Positions 47,460 through 55,920 of a stretch of 64,000 nucleotides of DNA are shown here, piece by piece. Position 1 is the stretch's first letter; every line of letters starts with the position of its first letter. A model generated the notes under the pieces. The model did not search any database. It was not told the origin of the DNA and was given only the letters and a program-made list of their open reading frames with translations. Both the position numbers and the translations under genes were made by a program. This DNA comes from Streptomyces yatensis (lineage in GTDB: Bacteria > Actinomycetota > Actinomycetes > Streptomycetales > Streptomycetaceae): positions 2,108,001-2,172,000 of the forward strand of contig NZ_CP072941.1 in NCBI RefSeq assembly GCF_018069625.1, read 5' to 3'.

Positions 47460-49289
47460 GTGGACACCGCGCGACTGCTGCCGCTGGTGGTGGCGGCGCC
47501 ACTGATCGGCGCGGCGGTGCTGGTGGCCACCGGACGGCGGCTGCCCCGGCTCGCCTCCGACGTTCTGGGCTGCGCCTTCGCGACCGTCACCGCCGTACTG
47601 GCGCTCCTGGTGCTGTTCCGGGCCGGTCATCCCGGGCCGGAGGCGTATCCGGTGGAGTGGGTGGGCGGCTGGCGGCCGGTGGGCGGCCGCGGGGTGGGCA
47701 TCGTGCTGGTCGGCGATCCGCTGGGCGCCGGGCTCGCGGCGCTGGCCTCGCTGCTCGTCGTCGCCGTCCTCGTCTACTCCTGGCGCTATTTCGAGGAGCC
47801 GCCGCGCCGCCACACCGGCTCCTTCCCCGCGCTGATCCTGGTGTTCCAGGCGGGCATGTGCGGTTTCGCGCTGACCGGCGATCTGTTCAACGCCTTCGTC
47901 TTCTTCGAGCTGATGGGCGTGGTCGCCTACGCGCTGACCGGCTTCCGGGTCGAGGAGCCCAAACCGCTGCAGGGCGCGCTGGCCTTCGGGGTGGTGAACT
48001 CCCTCGGCGCCTACGTCACCTTGCTGGGCATCACACTGCTGTACGCGCGCACCGGGGAGCTGGGGTTCGCCCAGATCGGGCGGAAGCTGGACGCGGGCGA
48101 GCCGGACGGGCTGGTGCTCGCCGCGTTCGTCCTGGTGACGACGGGTCTGCTGGTGAAGGCGGCCGCCGTCCCGTTCCACTTCTGGCTGCCGGACGCGCAC
48201 GCGGTCGCCCCGACGCCCGTGTGCATGCTGCTGTCCGGGGTGATGGTGGAGCTGGGTGTCTACGGCGTCGCCCGGGTCTACTGGACGGTCTTCGCCGGGC
48301 CCGGCGGTCTCGCCCACGCCGACTTCACCCGCGCCCTGCTGGTGCTGGGCGTCCTCACGGCGCTGCTGGGGGCGGTGATGTGCTGGCAGCAGCGCCATCT
48401 CAAACGGCTGCTGGCGTTCTCGACCGTCTCCCACACCGGGCTGTTCCTGATCGGCGTCGCCGTGCTGACCCCCGAGGGGATCTCGGGCACGGCGCTGTAC
48501 GTCCTCGGCCACGCCGGGGTGAAGGCGGCCCTCTTCGCCTGCGCCGGGGTGCTGCTGGACCGGTACGCGTCGGTGGACGAGCACGAGTTGTTCGGCCGGG
48601 CCCGGGAGCTGCCGGAGGTCGGTGCCCTGTTCGCGGTGGGCGGCCTGGCGCTGTGCGGACTGCCGCCGTTCGGCTCCGGGCTCGGCAAGGCCATCGCCGA
48701 GGAGGCCGCGGGGCACACCGCCGGATGGCTGCTCGCGCTCTACGTCCTGGTGTCGGCGGTGACCGGGGGCGCGGTGCTGCGCGCCGGGCTGCGGATCTTC
48801 GCCGGGGTGGGGCGGCGGCCCCGGGACGGGCAGGAGAGCGGTCCGGAGACCACCGGCGAGGAGGAGCCCGAGACCGGCCGCCGCCTCGGGCGCATCCCGG
48901 TACCGCTGCTGGCGGTGCCCGCCGCGCTGCTCGCCGGGTCGCTGGCGCTCGGGGTGATCCCGGCCGTCGCGTCCGCGGTGGACCGGGCCGGGGCGCTGTT
49001 CACCGACACCGGCGGCTACCGGCGCTCGGTGCTGGACGGACGGGCCGCGGCCGTCCCGGCGTCCGTGCCACCGCACTGGCAGGCGACCGGGATCCTGCTC
49101 GGGCTGCTCTCCACGGCCCTCGCCATCACCCTGGCCACACTGGCGGTACGGCGGCCGGTCCGCACCGGGACGGCCGCGCTACTCGCGCCCGTACGGCGGC
49201 TGCAGTCCGGGCATATCGGCGACTACGTCGCCTGGCTGGTCGCCGGGACGGCGCTGCTCACGGTGCTGACCGTCCCGGGGGTCCGCTGA
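47460..49289 (+). CDS. MrpD (NuoN/NuoL-like) antiporter subunit
   Basis: 609 residues with about 14 membrane helices, of the proton-conducting membrane transporter family (Proton_antipo_M). Family blocks: FVFFELMGVVAYALTGFR with conserved Glu in helix 5, LVKAAAVPFHFWLPDAHAVAPTPVCMLLSGVMVELGVYG with conserved Lys, and HLKRLLAFSTVSHTGLFLIGVAV. It carries the ion pathway. It is the only large subunit of the operon; no MrpA gene is present. GTG start four bases after mrpC. A Glu/Thr-rich loop near residue 460 is unusual. Confidence 0.92.
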   Translation: MDTARLLPLVVAAPLIGAAVLVATGRRLPRLASDVLGCAFATVTAVLALLVLFRAGHPGPEAYPVEWVGGWRPVGGRGVGIVLVGDPLGAGLAALASLLVVAVLVYSWRYFEEPPRRHTGSFPALILVFQAGMCGFALTGDLFNAFVFFELMGVVAYALTGFRVEEPKPLQGALAFGVVNSLGAYVTLLGITLLYARTGELGFAQIGRKLDAGEPDGLVLAAFVLVTTGLLVKAAAVPFHFWLPDAHAVAPTPVCMLLSGVMVELGVYGVARVYWTVFAGPGGLAHADFTRALLVLGVLTALLGAVMCWQQRHLKRLLAFSTVSHTGLFLIGVAVLTPEGISGTALYVLGHAGVKAALFACAGVLLDRYASVDEHELFGRARELPEVGALFAVGGLALCGLPPFGSGLGKAIAEEAAGHTAGWLLALYVLVSAVTGGAVLRAGLRIFAGVGRRPRDGQESGPETTGEEEPETGRRLGRIPVPLLAVPAALLAGSLALGVIPAVASAVDRAGALFTDTGGYRRSVLDGRAAAVPASVPPHWQATGILLGLLSTALAITLATLAVRRPVRTGTAALLAPVRRLQSGHIGDYVAWLVAGTALLTVLTVPGVR

Positions 49290-49314
49290 GACCGAGCCGC
49301 GCCCGGTCTCCTGG

Positions 49315-49503
49315 TCAGCGGTGGCGCAGTGCCGAGATCAGCTGACTCTTGGACATCTGGGACCTGCCCTCGATGCCCGCCTTCTGGGCCTCGCGGTACA
49401 GGTCCTCCTTGGTCCGCATCTCCATGCTGCCCGACTTGGCGCTCCCTCGGGACGCCATGCCGCGCGCTGTCGACTTCCCGCTCTTCGTGGTCGCTTTAGC
49501 CAT
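49315..49503 (-). CDS. Small basic protein with Rho-N/SAP-like fold
   Basis: 62 residues. A Lys/Ser/Gly-rich basic first half (MAKATTKSGKSTARGMASRGS) is followed by a helical motif, TKEDLYREAQKAGIEGRSQMSKSQLISALR, like the Rho N-terminal and SAP domains that bind nucleic acid. Streptomyces homologues are often called plasmid stabilisation protein without proof. The gene ends 25 bases from the convergent mrpD gene. Confidence 0.82.
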   Translation of the reverse strand: MAKATTKSGKSTARGMASRGSAKSGSMEMRTKEDLYREAQKAGIEGRSQMSKSQLISALRHR

Positions 49504-49618
49504 GTTCCGCCTCCTTCCGCCTCAAGTGTCCGGTACGGGGCGGAAGGACGCCCGTGGGGCTACTCCGGGCGCGAAGGCGGAGGACCGGAGGCTCGGGCCT
49601 GACGGTCCGTGGCCGGGC

Positions 49619-50716
49619 TTACGGCTCCTTGCGGCCGAGCATCTTGTTGACCCGTGAGCCCACGCCCCAGGACATGACCCGCCAGGCCGCCTCCGTGACG
49701 ATGTCGCGGCTCATCTTGCTCTCGCCGCGCTCGCGTTCGATGAAGGTGACCGGAACCTCGATGACGTGGAAGCCCGCCTTGATGGCCCGCCAGGCCAGGT
49801 CGATCTGGAAGCAGTAGCCCTGGGAGGCGACCTCGTCCATGCCGATGCCCTCGAGCGTCTCCTTGCGGAACGCGCGGTAGCCGGCCGTCATATCGCGGAT
49901 CGGCACATCGAGGAGGAGGCGGGAGTACGTGCTGCCGCCCCGGGAGATGAACTCGCGGGACTTGGGCCAGTTGACGATGCGGCCGCCGGGCACCCAGCGG
50001 GAACCGATCACCAGGTCCGCGCCCTTGAGCGCGGTGAGCAGCCGGGGCAGCTCCTCGGGCTGGTGGGAGCCGTCGGCGTCCATCTCCACCAGCACGCCGT
50101 AGCCGTGCTCGATGCCCCAGCGGAATCCGGCCAGATAGGCCGCGCCGAGGCCCTCCTTGCCCTTGCGGTGCAGCACCTTGACGCGGTCGTCCTCGGCGGC
50201 CAGCTCATCGGCGACCTTGCCGGTGCCGTCCGGGCTGTTGTCGTCCGCGACGAGGATGTGCGCGTCCGGAACCGACTCCAGGACCCGCTCGACGATCGGC
50301 TTGATGTTCTCCGCCTCGTTATAGGTCGGGATGATCACCAAGGTGGTACCGAGCGGACCGTACTTGCGCCGGCCGCCGTCGTCCCGCTGCGCGGGGCGCG
50401 GCTCCACGTCCGCGCCGCCGGTGAGCGGCTCGTCGCCTTCGACGCGCGGCGCGTCGGCTCCGGCAAGCGGCTGCTCGGCATCGCCACGCGGCGCGTCGGC
50501 CTTCGCGCCGGGCTCCTCGGCTCCGGTGCCGGCCTCCTCGGCCTTGGCGCTCGGCTCATCATCGGCTCCGGCCGTCGGCTCCGCGGCCTTCTCGCTCGGT
50601 TCGCCGGCCTCGCGTGCGTCGCTCACGGCGTCGGATTGGTCGCTTCTCCGCCCGTGAGACGCATCGTCACGGTCGTTGCTCCGGCGCGGCTCCTCGGCCT
50701 CGCGTGCGTCGCTCAC
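49619..50716 (-). CDS. ppm1: Polyprenol-phosphate mannose synthase (Ppm1)
   Basis: 365 residues from a GTG two bases after lnt. A disordered acidic N-terminus (about 110 residues, Ala/Glu/Asp-rich) precedes a GT2 glycosyltransferase domain: TTLVIIPTYNEAENIKPIVERVL, HILVADDNSPDGTGKVADELA, EMDADGSHQPEELPRLL and DMTAGYRAFRKETLE. It makes polyprenyl-phosphomannose for protein O-mannosylation. In M. tuberculosis Lnt and Ppm1 are one protein; here they are two adjacent genes. A second GTG at 50626, in a duplicated VSDAREA segment, is an alternative start. Confidence 0.9.
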   Translation of the reverse strand: MSDAREAEEPRRSNDRDDASHGRRSDQSDAVSDAREAGEPSEKAAEPTAGADDEPSAKAEEAGTGAEEPGAKADAPRGDAEQPLAGADAPRVEGDEPLTGGADVEPRPAQRDDGGRRKYGPLGTTLVIIPTYNEAENIKPIVERVLESVPDAHILVADDNSPDGTGKVADELAAEDDRVKVLHRKGKEGLGAAYLAGFRWGIEHGYGVLVEMDADGSHQPEELPRLLTALKGADLVIGSRWVPGGRIVNWPKSREFISRGGSTYSRLLLDVPIRDMTAGYRAFRKETLEGIGMDEVASQGYCFQIDLAWRAIKAGFHVIEVPVTFIERERGESKMSRDIVTEAAWRVMSWGVGSRVNKMLGRKEP

Positions 50717-50718
50717 GG

Positions 50719-52560
50719 CTACTGCCCCTTCTCGTCCGTACGTCCCCGACGGCCGATCATGATCGCGGCCGCGCAGGACAGAACGCCCACCATAGCGAGC
50801 ACCCACTCGGGCATCGCACCGACGCGGTCGGCCAGGGTCTTGCCGTCACGCAGCGGGATGCGCGCGGTGAGCACATCTTGCGTGAATTCTTTCGTCCGCT
50901 GCTCGATCGTGCCATCCGGGGAGACCACGGCGCTGATTCCGCTCGTGGCCGCGGTGATCACCGGCCGACCGTGTTCGATCGCCCTCAGCTTGGACATGAC
51001 CAGCTGCTGCTCGGGCTGGCCGCTGCGCCCGTAGGTGGCGTTGTTGGTCTGGACGACGATCGCCCGGGCGCCCGCGTTGACCGTGTCGCGGACGATCTCG
51101 TCGTAGGCGACCTCGAAGCAGATCACATCGCCGAGCCGGGCGGGGCCGACCCCGAGCACGCCGGTGTGGTCGCCGGGGTAGAAGTCGCGGGGCACCCGCT
51201 GGAGCCGGGTGATGATCTTGCTGAGCTCCTGGCGGAACGGGACGTACTCACCGAAGGGCACCGGATGCTGCTTGGTGTACGAGGCGCCGGGGCCCTTCTT
51301 CGGGTCCCAGACGATGCCCTGGTTCTCCACATAGCCCTGTTTGGTCGGATGGTCGACCAGGGCGCCGACCAGCACCGGAACGCCGATCGCCTTGACGGCC
51401 TCGTCGATCCGGGCGTAGGCCTCCCGGTACTGGAAGGGATCGAGGTCGGAGGCGTTTTCCGGCCAGATGACGAGATCGGGCTTGGCGATCCGGCCGGCCT
51501 TGACGTCCTTCGCCAGGTTCAGCGTCGCCTTCACATGGTTGTCGAGGATCATCATCGGGCGGCCCAGGAAGTCCATACCGGGCTGCTGCACATTGCCCTG
51601 GACGACGGCGATGTCGACCGAGTCGTCGGCGGCGGTGGGGATGGGCACCGCGAATCCGGCCGCCGTCACGGCGGCGGCGACGACCACGGCCCCGGCGGCG
51701 GGCAGCACGCCGCGCGGCGAGAGGCCCCCGGCGCGCTTCAGCCGCCACAGGAGCAGCGCGGCGGAGGCGAGCGCCCCGCCCGTCACCGCGACGCCGAAGG
51801 TGACCAGCGGGGCGCCGCCCAGCGCGGCGAGCGGGGTGTAGGGCGAGCCGGTGTTGGCGAAGGCCAGCCGGCCCCAGGGGAAGCCGCCGAAGGGCACCCG
51901 GTCGCGGGCCCACTCCTCGGCGATCCACAGACAGGCCGTCCACAGCGGCCACAGGGCCGGTACCGGCAGCCGGGAGACCAGGGCCAGGCCGGCCCCCATC
52001 AGGGCGAGGAAGGCCGCCTGGATGATCGACAGGCCGATCACCGCGTCCCAGCCCACCACGCTGAGCCACTTCAGCAGCAGCAGGAAGAACGGCACCCCGA
52101 AGGCGAAGCCGGTCCAGGCGCCCTGGCGGGCGGTCCGGCCGTGGGTGAGCAGGGCCAGGGCGGCGACGGCCACCAGGGACAGCGGCCACACTCCGAACGG
52201 CGGGAAGGCGAGGCCGAGCGCGAGCCCGCTGACCGCCGCGAGCGCGCTGCGCCGCGCCTCGCGGCGGGCGAGCAGGCCCAGACGGCGCAGCCGGCCGGGC
52301 CGCCGCTCGCCGGTGGACGGCTCGGACGCGATCGGCCCGGAAGCGGTCGGCTCGGAAGTGGTCGGCCCGGGCGCGGTCGGCTGGTTCGCGGACGCCGCGG
52401 TCCCGCCCTCGCCGCCCGCACCGCCCTCACCGGGGGTCTCGCCGCCTTCGACGGCGCCGCCGGTGGGCGGCGTGACGGCAGGGCCGGACTGCGGACCCGG
52501 ACGGTCTGCGTCCGGCCCGGTGGGCGCGGTTTCGGCGGTGGTGTCGGAACCCGATGGCAC
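50719..52560 (-). CDS. lnt: Apolipoprotein N-acyltransferase
   Basis: 613 residues from a GTG. A Pro/Gly/Thr-rich cytosolic N-terminus of about 95 residues comes first. Several membrane helices (LTHGRTARQGAWTGFAFGVPFFLLLL through LALVSRLPVPALWPLWTACLW) follow, then a nitrilase-like domain with the catalytic Glu (DLVIWPENASD), Lys (SYTKQHPVPFGEYVPF) and Cys (GDVICFEVAYDEIVRD). It N-acylates the lipid-modified cysteine of lipoproteins in the membrane. Followed directly by ppm1. Confidence 0.94.
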   Translation of the reverse strand: MPSGSDTTAETAPTGPDADRPGPQSGPAVTPPTGGAVEGGETPGEGGAGGEGGTAASANQPTAPGPTTSEPTASGPIASEPSTGERRPGRLRRLGLLARREARRSALAAVSGLALGLAFPPFGVWPLSLVAVAALALLTHGRTARQGAWTGFAFGVPFFLLLLKWLSVVGWDAVIGLSIIQAAFLALMGAGLALVSRLPVPALWPLWTACLWIAEEWARDRVPFGGFPWGRLAFANTGSPYTPLAALGGAPLVTFGVAVTGGALASAALLLWRLKRAGGLSPRGVLPAAGAVVVAAAVTAAGFAVPIPTAADDSVDIAVVQGNVQQPGMDFLGRPMMILDNHVKATLNLAKDVKAGRIAKPDLVIWPENASDLDPFQYREAYARIDEAVKAIGVPVLVGALVDHPTKQGYVENQGIVWDPKKGPGASYTKQHPVPFGEYVPFRQELSKIITRLQRVPRDFYPGDHTGVLGVGPARLGDVICFEVAYDEIVRDTVNAGARAIVVQTNNATYGRSGQPEQQLVMSKLRAIEHGRPVITAATSGISAVVSPDGTIEQRTKEFTQDVLTARIPLRDGKTLADRVGAMPEWVLAMVGVLSCAAAIMIGRRGRTDEKGQ

Positions 52561-52996
52561 GGTGCGGCCTTCCTACAGGTCGTGCTGTGGTGAAGTGACC
52601 GTATAACGCGGGCGCCCGGAAGTTGTCCCGAGGTGCGGATTGTGACCTCGGGCTATGGAAACGCTTCGGCCATGGCGGGGGTTCCTCGCCCGGCGGCGGC
52701 CCCGCCCCCGCGTCGGGGGGCGGTCCGCCGGTGTGCGCGTGCGGAGTGGGGGCCCGACGCCCTTCGGGCCGACCTGGGACCCGCTGGCTGCGGATCGACC
52801 GAGAGCCGTTGTCTACTGAGCGTCCGGGCCCCTCCCGGGTCGCACCTGCCGACCCGGCGATCCCTCCCTCGCCCCCGTGCGCTGGACCTGGCTCCCAGTG
52901 GCGGCGCACCACGGCGGCGCGTCTCCCTCTGGCCCAGCGGCGTTCGACGACTGCGTGAAGATTCCCCGGTCGGGCGTCCAGTGGTGGACGAGGCCG
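52561..52996 (-). other. Long untranslated leader or non-coding RNA upstream of lnt
   Basis: The stretch from 52561 to 53137 holds no credible gene; open frames in both strands lack ribosome sites and typical composition. On the minus strand a strong promoter at 52997-53027 should make a transcript running across this region into lnt, so a 5' leader of about 430 bases. It is very GC-rich with hairpin potential (for example GGCCCGA...TCGGGCC near 52752-52770). I checked by eye for RNase P and tmRNA motifs and did not find them. Confidence 0.5.
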
Positions 52997-53027
52997 AACC
53001 TACCGGCCACCGACCGCACCCTGTCAA
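52997..53027 (-). promoter_or_regulatory. Strong vegetative promoter reading toward lnt
   Basis: Minus-strand -35 TTGACA (53027-53022), a 19-base spacer, -10 TAGGTT (53002-52997). Both hexamers are near consensus; the spacer is slightly long. The start would be near 52990. Confidence 0.65.
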
Positions 53028-53137
53028 CAGCCACATGACCTGCGCCGTTTCCTCAAATGACCAGGTCAGTACGGACGATGTTCAGATGCCACGACAGGCC
53101 GGGGGCTCATCGTTCGGCGGTACGGGGCGCCCGCGCG

Positions 53138-54781
53138 TCACTCGTCCGGCCGGAGGTGGACGGTGCGTCCGCCCACCACCGTGCGCACGCAGACGGGCAG
53201 TTGACCGCCGGGGGTGAGGTCGGGCAGGCCGGGGGTGCCGGAGCGGGGGTCGGTCGACCATCCGGCGACCCGCGTGTCGGGCACCTGCACGATGAGTTCA
53301 CCGGTGCGCCAGATCGCGTAGTCGGCGGGCGCACCGGGCACCAGGACGCCCGCGTCGTCCCGCCCGATGGCCCGCCAGCCGCCGCGGGTGTGGGCGGTGA
53401 AGGCGGCGCGGACGGAGATCCGGTGCTCCGGGGTGCGGTGGAAGGCGGCGGCGCGCACGGTGCCCCAGGGGTCGAGCGGGGTCACGGGGCTGTCGGAGCC
53501 GAGCGCCAGGGGCACACCGGCGCGCAGCAGCGCCGCGTACGGGTTGAGGGTGCGGGCCCGCTCGGGGCCGAGCCGCTGGGCGTACATGCCGTCCTCGCCG
53601 CCCCACAGGGCGTCGAAGGCGGGCTGGACGGAGGCGGTGAGGCCGAGGTCGGCGAAGGCCGCGATGGTCTCGGGGGTGAGCATTTCGGCGTGTTCGACGC
53701 GGTGGCGGGCGGCGCGGACGCGGGCGAGCCCGGCCTTGTCGGCGGCGGCCCGTACGCCCTCGACGACGGCCGTGACGGCGGCGTCGCCGATGGCGTGGAA
53801 TCCGGCCTGCATCCCGGCCTCGGTGCAGGCGATGACATGGGCGGCGATGGCCGCCGCGTCCAGATAGGCGGTGCCGCTGTGCGGCGTGTCGGCGTACGGC
53901 TGGTGGAGACACGCCGTGTGGGAGCCGAGCGCGCCGTCGGCGAAGAGGTCGCCCGCCGCGCCGATGGCGCCGAGTTCGCGCACCTTGTCCAGGTCGGCGG
54001 CGCTGCTCGCGGCCTCGGCCCAGTAGCCGAAGACCCGCGGCCCCGGCTCCCCCGCGGCGAGCTTCAGCAGCCCGGTGAGGTCGTCCTCGGAGGAGATGTC
54101 GGGCCCGGCGCATTCGTGGAGGGAGCCGATGCCGAGCGAAGCGGCGCGGGCGAGGGCGGCCCGCTGGGCGTCGGTGCGCTGCCGCTCGGTGACGGCGGCG
54201 TGGGCGGCGGCCCGGACGGCGTGGTGGGCGGCGCCGGTCAGGGGGGTGTCGGGGTGGTGGCCGGCCAGGTCGGACACGCCCGGGACGCGGTCGAGGAGGG
54301 CGGTGGTGACGACGGCGGAGTGCACATCGATGCGGGTGAGGTAGAGGGGGCGGCCGCCGGTCGCCTGGTCGAGTTCGGCCCGCGAGGGCGGCCGTCCCTC
54401 GGGCCAGCGGGCGGCGTCCCAGCCGTGGCCGAGCAGCACCCGGTCGGCGGGGTGGGCGGCGGCGAAGGCGCGCACCCGCTCCAGCGCGTCGGCGAGCGTA
54501 CGGGCGCCGCTGAGATCGAGTCCGGTGAGGGCGAGCCCGGTCGCGGTGGTGTGCACATGCGCATCGGTGAACGCCGGGGCGACCAGCGCCCCGTCCAGCT
54601 GGATGATCTCGTCCACGCCGTCCGCGAAGCTGTCCGCGGCCCCTTCGGAGCCGACCCAGGCGATGGTGCCGCGCTCGACGACCATCGCGGTCGCGAACGG
54701 ATCGGCGGGGCTGTGGACCTCACCTCCGCGCAGCAGGACGGTACGGCCTTCGGGGGCCTGGGCGGGGGTCGGGTCGTTCAC
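53138..54781 (-). CDS. Amidohydrolase (YtcJ-like)
   Basis: 547 residues from a GTG. Metal-dependent hydrolase of the amidohydrolase superfamily: HxH motif DAHVHTTATG, the long YtcJ-type insert, HEC in SLHECAGPD, GFHAIGDAAV and LALGSDSPVTPLDPWG with the late Asp. It hydrolyses an amide or similar bond; substrate unknown. No signal peptide. Leftward from the Lrp gene with 69 bases between. Confidence 0.9.
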   Translation of the reverse strand: MNDPTPAQAPEGRTVLLRGGEVHSPADPFATAMVVERGTIAWVGSEGAADSFADGVDEIIQLDGALVAPAFTDAHVHTTATGLALTGLDLSGARTLADALERVRAFAAAHPADRVLLGHGWDAARWPEGRPPSRAELDQATGGRPLYLTRIDVHSAVVTTALLDRVPGVSDLAGHHPDTPLTGAAHHAVRAAAHAAVTERQRTDAQRAALARAASLGIGSLHECAGPDISSEDDLTGLLKLAAGEPGPRVFGYWAEAASSAADLDKVRELGAIGAAGDLFADGALGSHTACLHQPYADTPHSGTAYLDAAAIAAHVIACTEAGMQAGFHAIGDAAVTAVVEGVRAAADKAGLARVRAARHRVEHAEMLTPETIAAFADLGLTASVQPAFDALWGGEDGMYAQRLGPERARTLNPYAALLRAGVPLALGSDSPVTPLDPWGTVRAAAFHRTPEHRISVRAAFTAHTRGGWRAIGRDDAGVLVPGAPADYAIWRTGELIVQVPDTRVAGWSTDPRSGTPGLPDLTPGGQLPVCVRTVVGGRTVHLRPDE

Positions 54782-54850
54782 GGCGGGCTGCCTCGGGGGT
54801 ATCAGATGAGGGGGGATCGGAACGGGCCCGGCAAGAGAGGCCCGGGCGTT

Positions 54851-55291
54851 TCAGACGCGCGGCGGGCGCGCCTCGTAGGGCGTGGAGAGGACCACGGTGG
54901 TGCGGGTGGAGACCCCGGCCAGCGAGCGGATCCGGCTGAGCAGGTGCTCCAGCTCCAGCGGGGTGGCCACGCGCACCTTGAGGATGTAGTTCTCATCGCC
55001 CGCGACGCTGTGGCACGCCTCGATCTCGGGCACCTCGGCGAGCCGCTCGGAGATGTCGTCGGGCGCGCTGGGGTCGAAGGGTTTGACCGAGATGAACGCG
55101 GTGAGGGGGAGCCCGACGGCCTCGGGGTCCACGACGGCGGCATAGCCGCGGATCACGCCCCGCTGTTCGAGACGGCGAACCCGCTGGTGCACGGCCGATG
55201 TGGACAGGCCGGTGGCCTTGCCCAGGTCCGTGTAGCTCATCCGGCCGTCCTTGACGAGCAGCTCCACGATCTGTCTGTCCAACTCCTCCAC
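54851..55291 (-). CDS. Lrp/AsnC-family transcriptional regulator
   Basis: 146 residues. N-terminal helix-turn-helix (MSYTDLGKATGLSTSAVHQRVRRLEQRGVIRGYAA) and C-terminal RAM effector domain (ACHSVAGDENYILKVRVATPLELEHLLSRI). These regulators sense amino acids and act as octamers. The amidohydrolase downstream may be a target, but the neighbourhood gives no proof. Confidence 0.93.
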   Translation of the reverse strand: MEELDRQIVELLVKDGRMSYTDLGKATGLSTSAVHQRVRRLEQRGVIRGYAAVVDPEAVGLPLTAFISVKPFDPSAPDDISERLAEVPEIEACHSVAGDENYILKVRVATPLELEHLLSRIRSLAGVSTRTTVVLSTPYEARPPRV

Positions 55292-55508
55292 AGCCGATCA
55301 CCTTATGTGGTCGGGAGGGCTCCGGCACAACGGGCGGGCACAGCGGACACAGCCGCCCGTACGCCGCACCTGCACCGGGCATGTGACGAACACCACATCT
55401 CCTCATGGGTGTCCTATGAGTTGCCGCGATTACCTATGCGGCCGCGAGGGAAATGCTTGCTGTGGTCGAGGCCGACGCGCCCGACCAGCCCACCCGAGGG
55501 GGAAACAC

Positions 55509-55874
55509 ATGCCTCATCTCGAGCGCCTCGACGCAGGCGACATCGATACCGACGAGCACAACGACACCTATGAGATGTTCCGGGTGATCTGCCCGGACTG
55601 CGCTCGCCCCATCGCGCTCCTCGCCGACGAGGACGTTCTTCCCGAGCACGCGCTGTGCTCATCCCCGTGGGACCCGTTCGGGCTCACGGTCTGCGCCGGC
55701 ACCGGCCGCCGGGCGGCCGACGCCGCCCCCGCCGACGCGTCGCTGGAGGCGCGGGAGCGGGACGCCGCGCTGCTGCTGACGCTTCCGGCGGGCCTGGACT
55801 GGCGGACGCAGCCGTTCTCGCACCTCGGCGGCCCCGGCTCGCAGCCGGTCCGCTTCCCGGTGACGCGGCGGTAG
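55509..55874 (+). CDS. Hypothetical protein with a CPDC motif
   Basis: 121 residues, ATG behind GAGGGGGAA. I do not recognise the family. N-terminal acidic region (LDAGDIDTDEHNDTYEMFRVI), then CPDCARPIALLADEDVLPEHALCSSPWDPFGLTVCAG, where four cysteines might bind zinc. No membrane helix. Confidence 0.75.
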   Translation: MPHLERLDAGDIDTDEHNDTYEMFRVICPDCARPIALLADEDVLPEHALCSSPWDPFGLTVCAGTGRRAADAAPADASLEARERDAALLLTLPAGLDWRTQPFSHLGGPGSQPVRFPVTRR

Positions 55875-55883
55875 GCGAACGGC

Positions 55884-55904
55884 GGGGGCGCATGCCGCGC
55901 CCCC
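55884..55904. terminator. 8-bp hairpin between convergent genes
   Basis: GGGGGCGC (55884-55891) and GCGCCCCC (55897-55904) around a 5-base loop, between the hypothetical gene and the acyl-CoA dehydrogenase. Confidence 0.75.
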
Positions 55905-55920
55905 CACCGAAACACCCGGC

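Noticed and set aside
52600..52990. Possible RNase P RNA or tmRNA upstream of lnt
   Set aside because: A GTCCGGGC match looked promising, but the surrounding conserved elements of RNase P RNA and tmRNA were not found.
55382..55397. TGTGA-N6-CCACA, one mismatch from a Crp-type site
   Set aside because: A single near-match in an intergenic region between Lrp and a hypothetical gene is not enough without a genome comparison.
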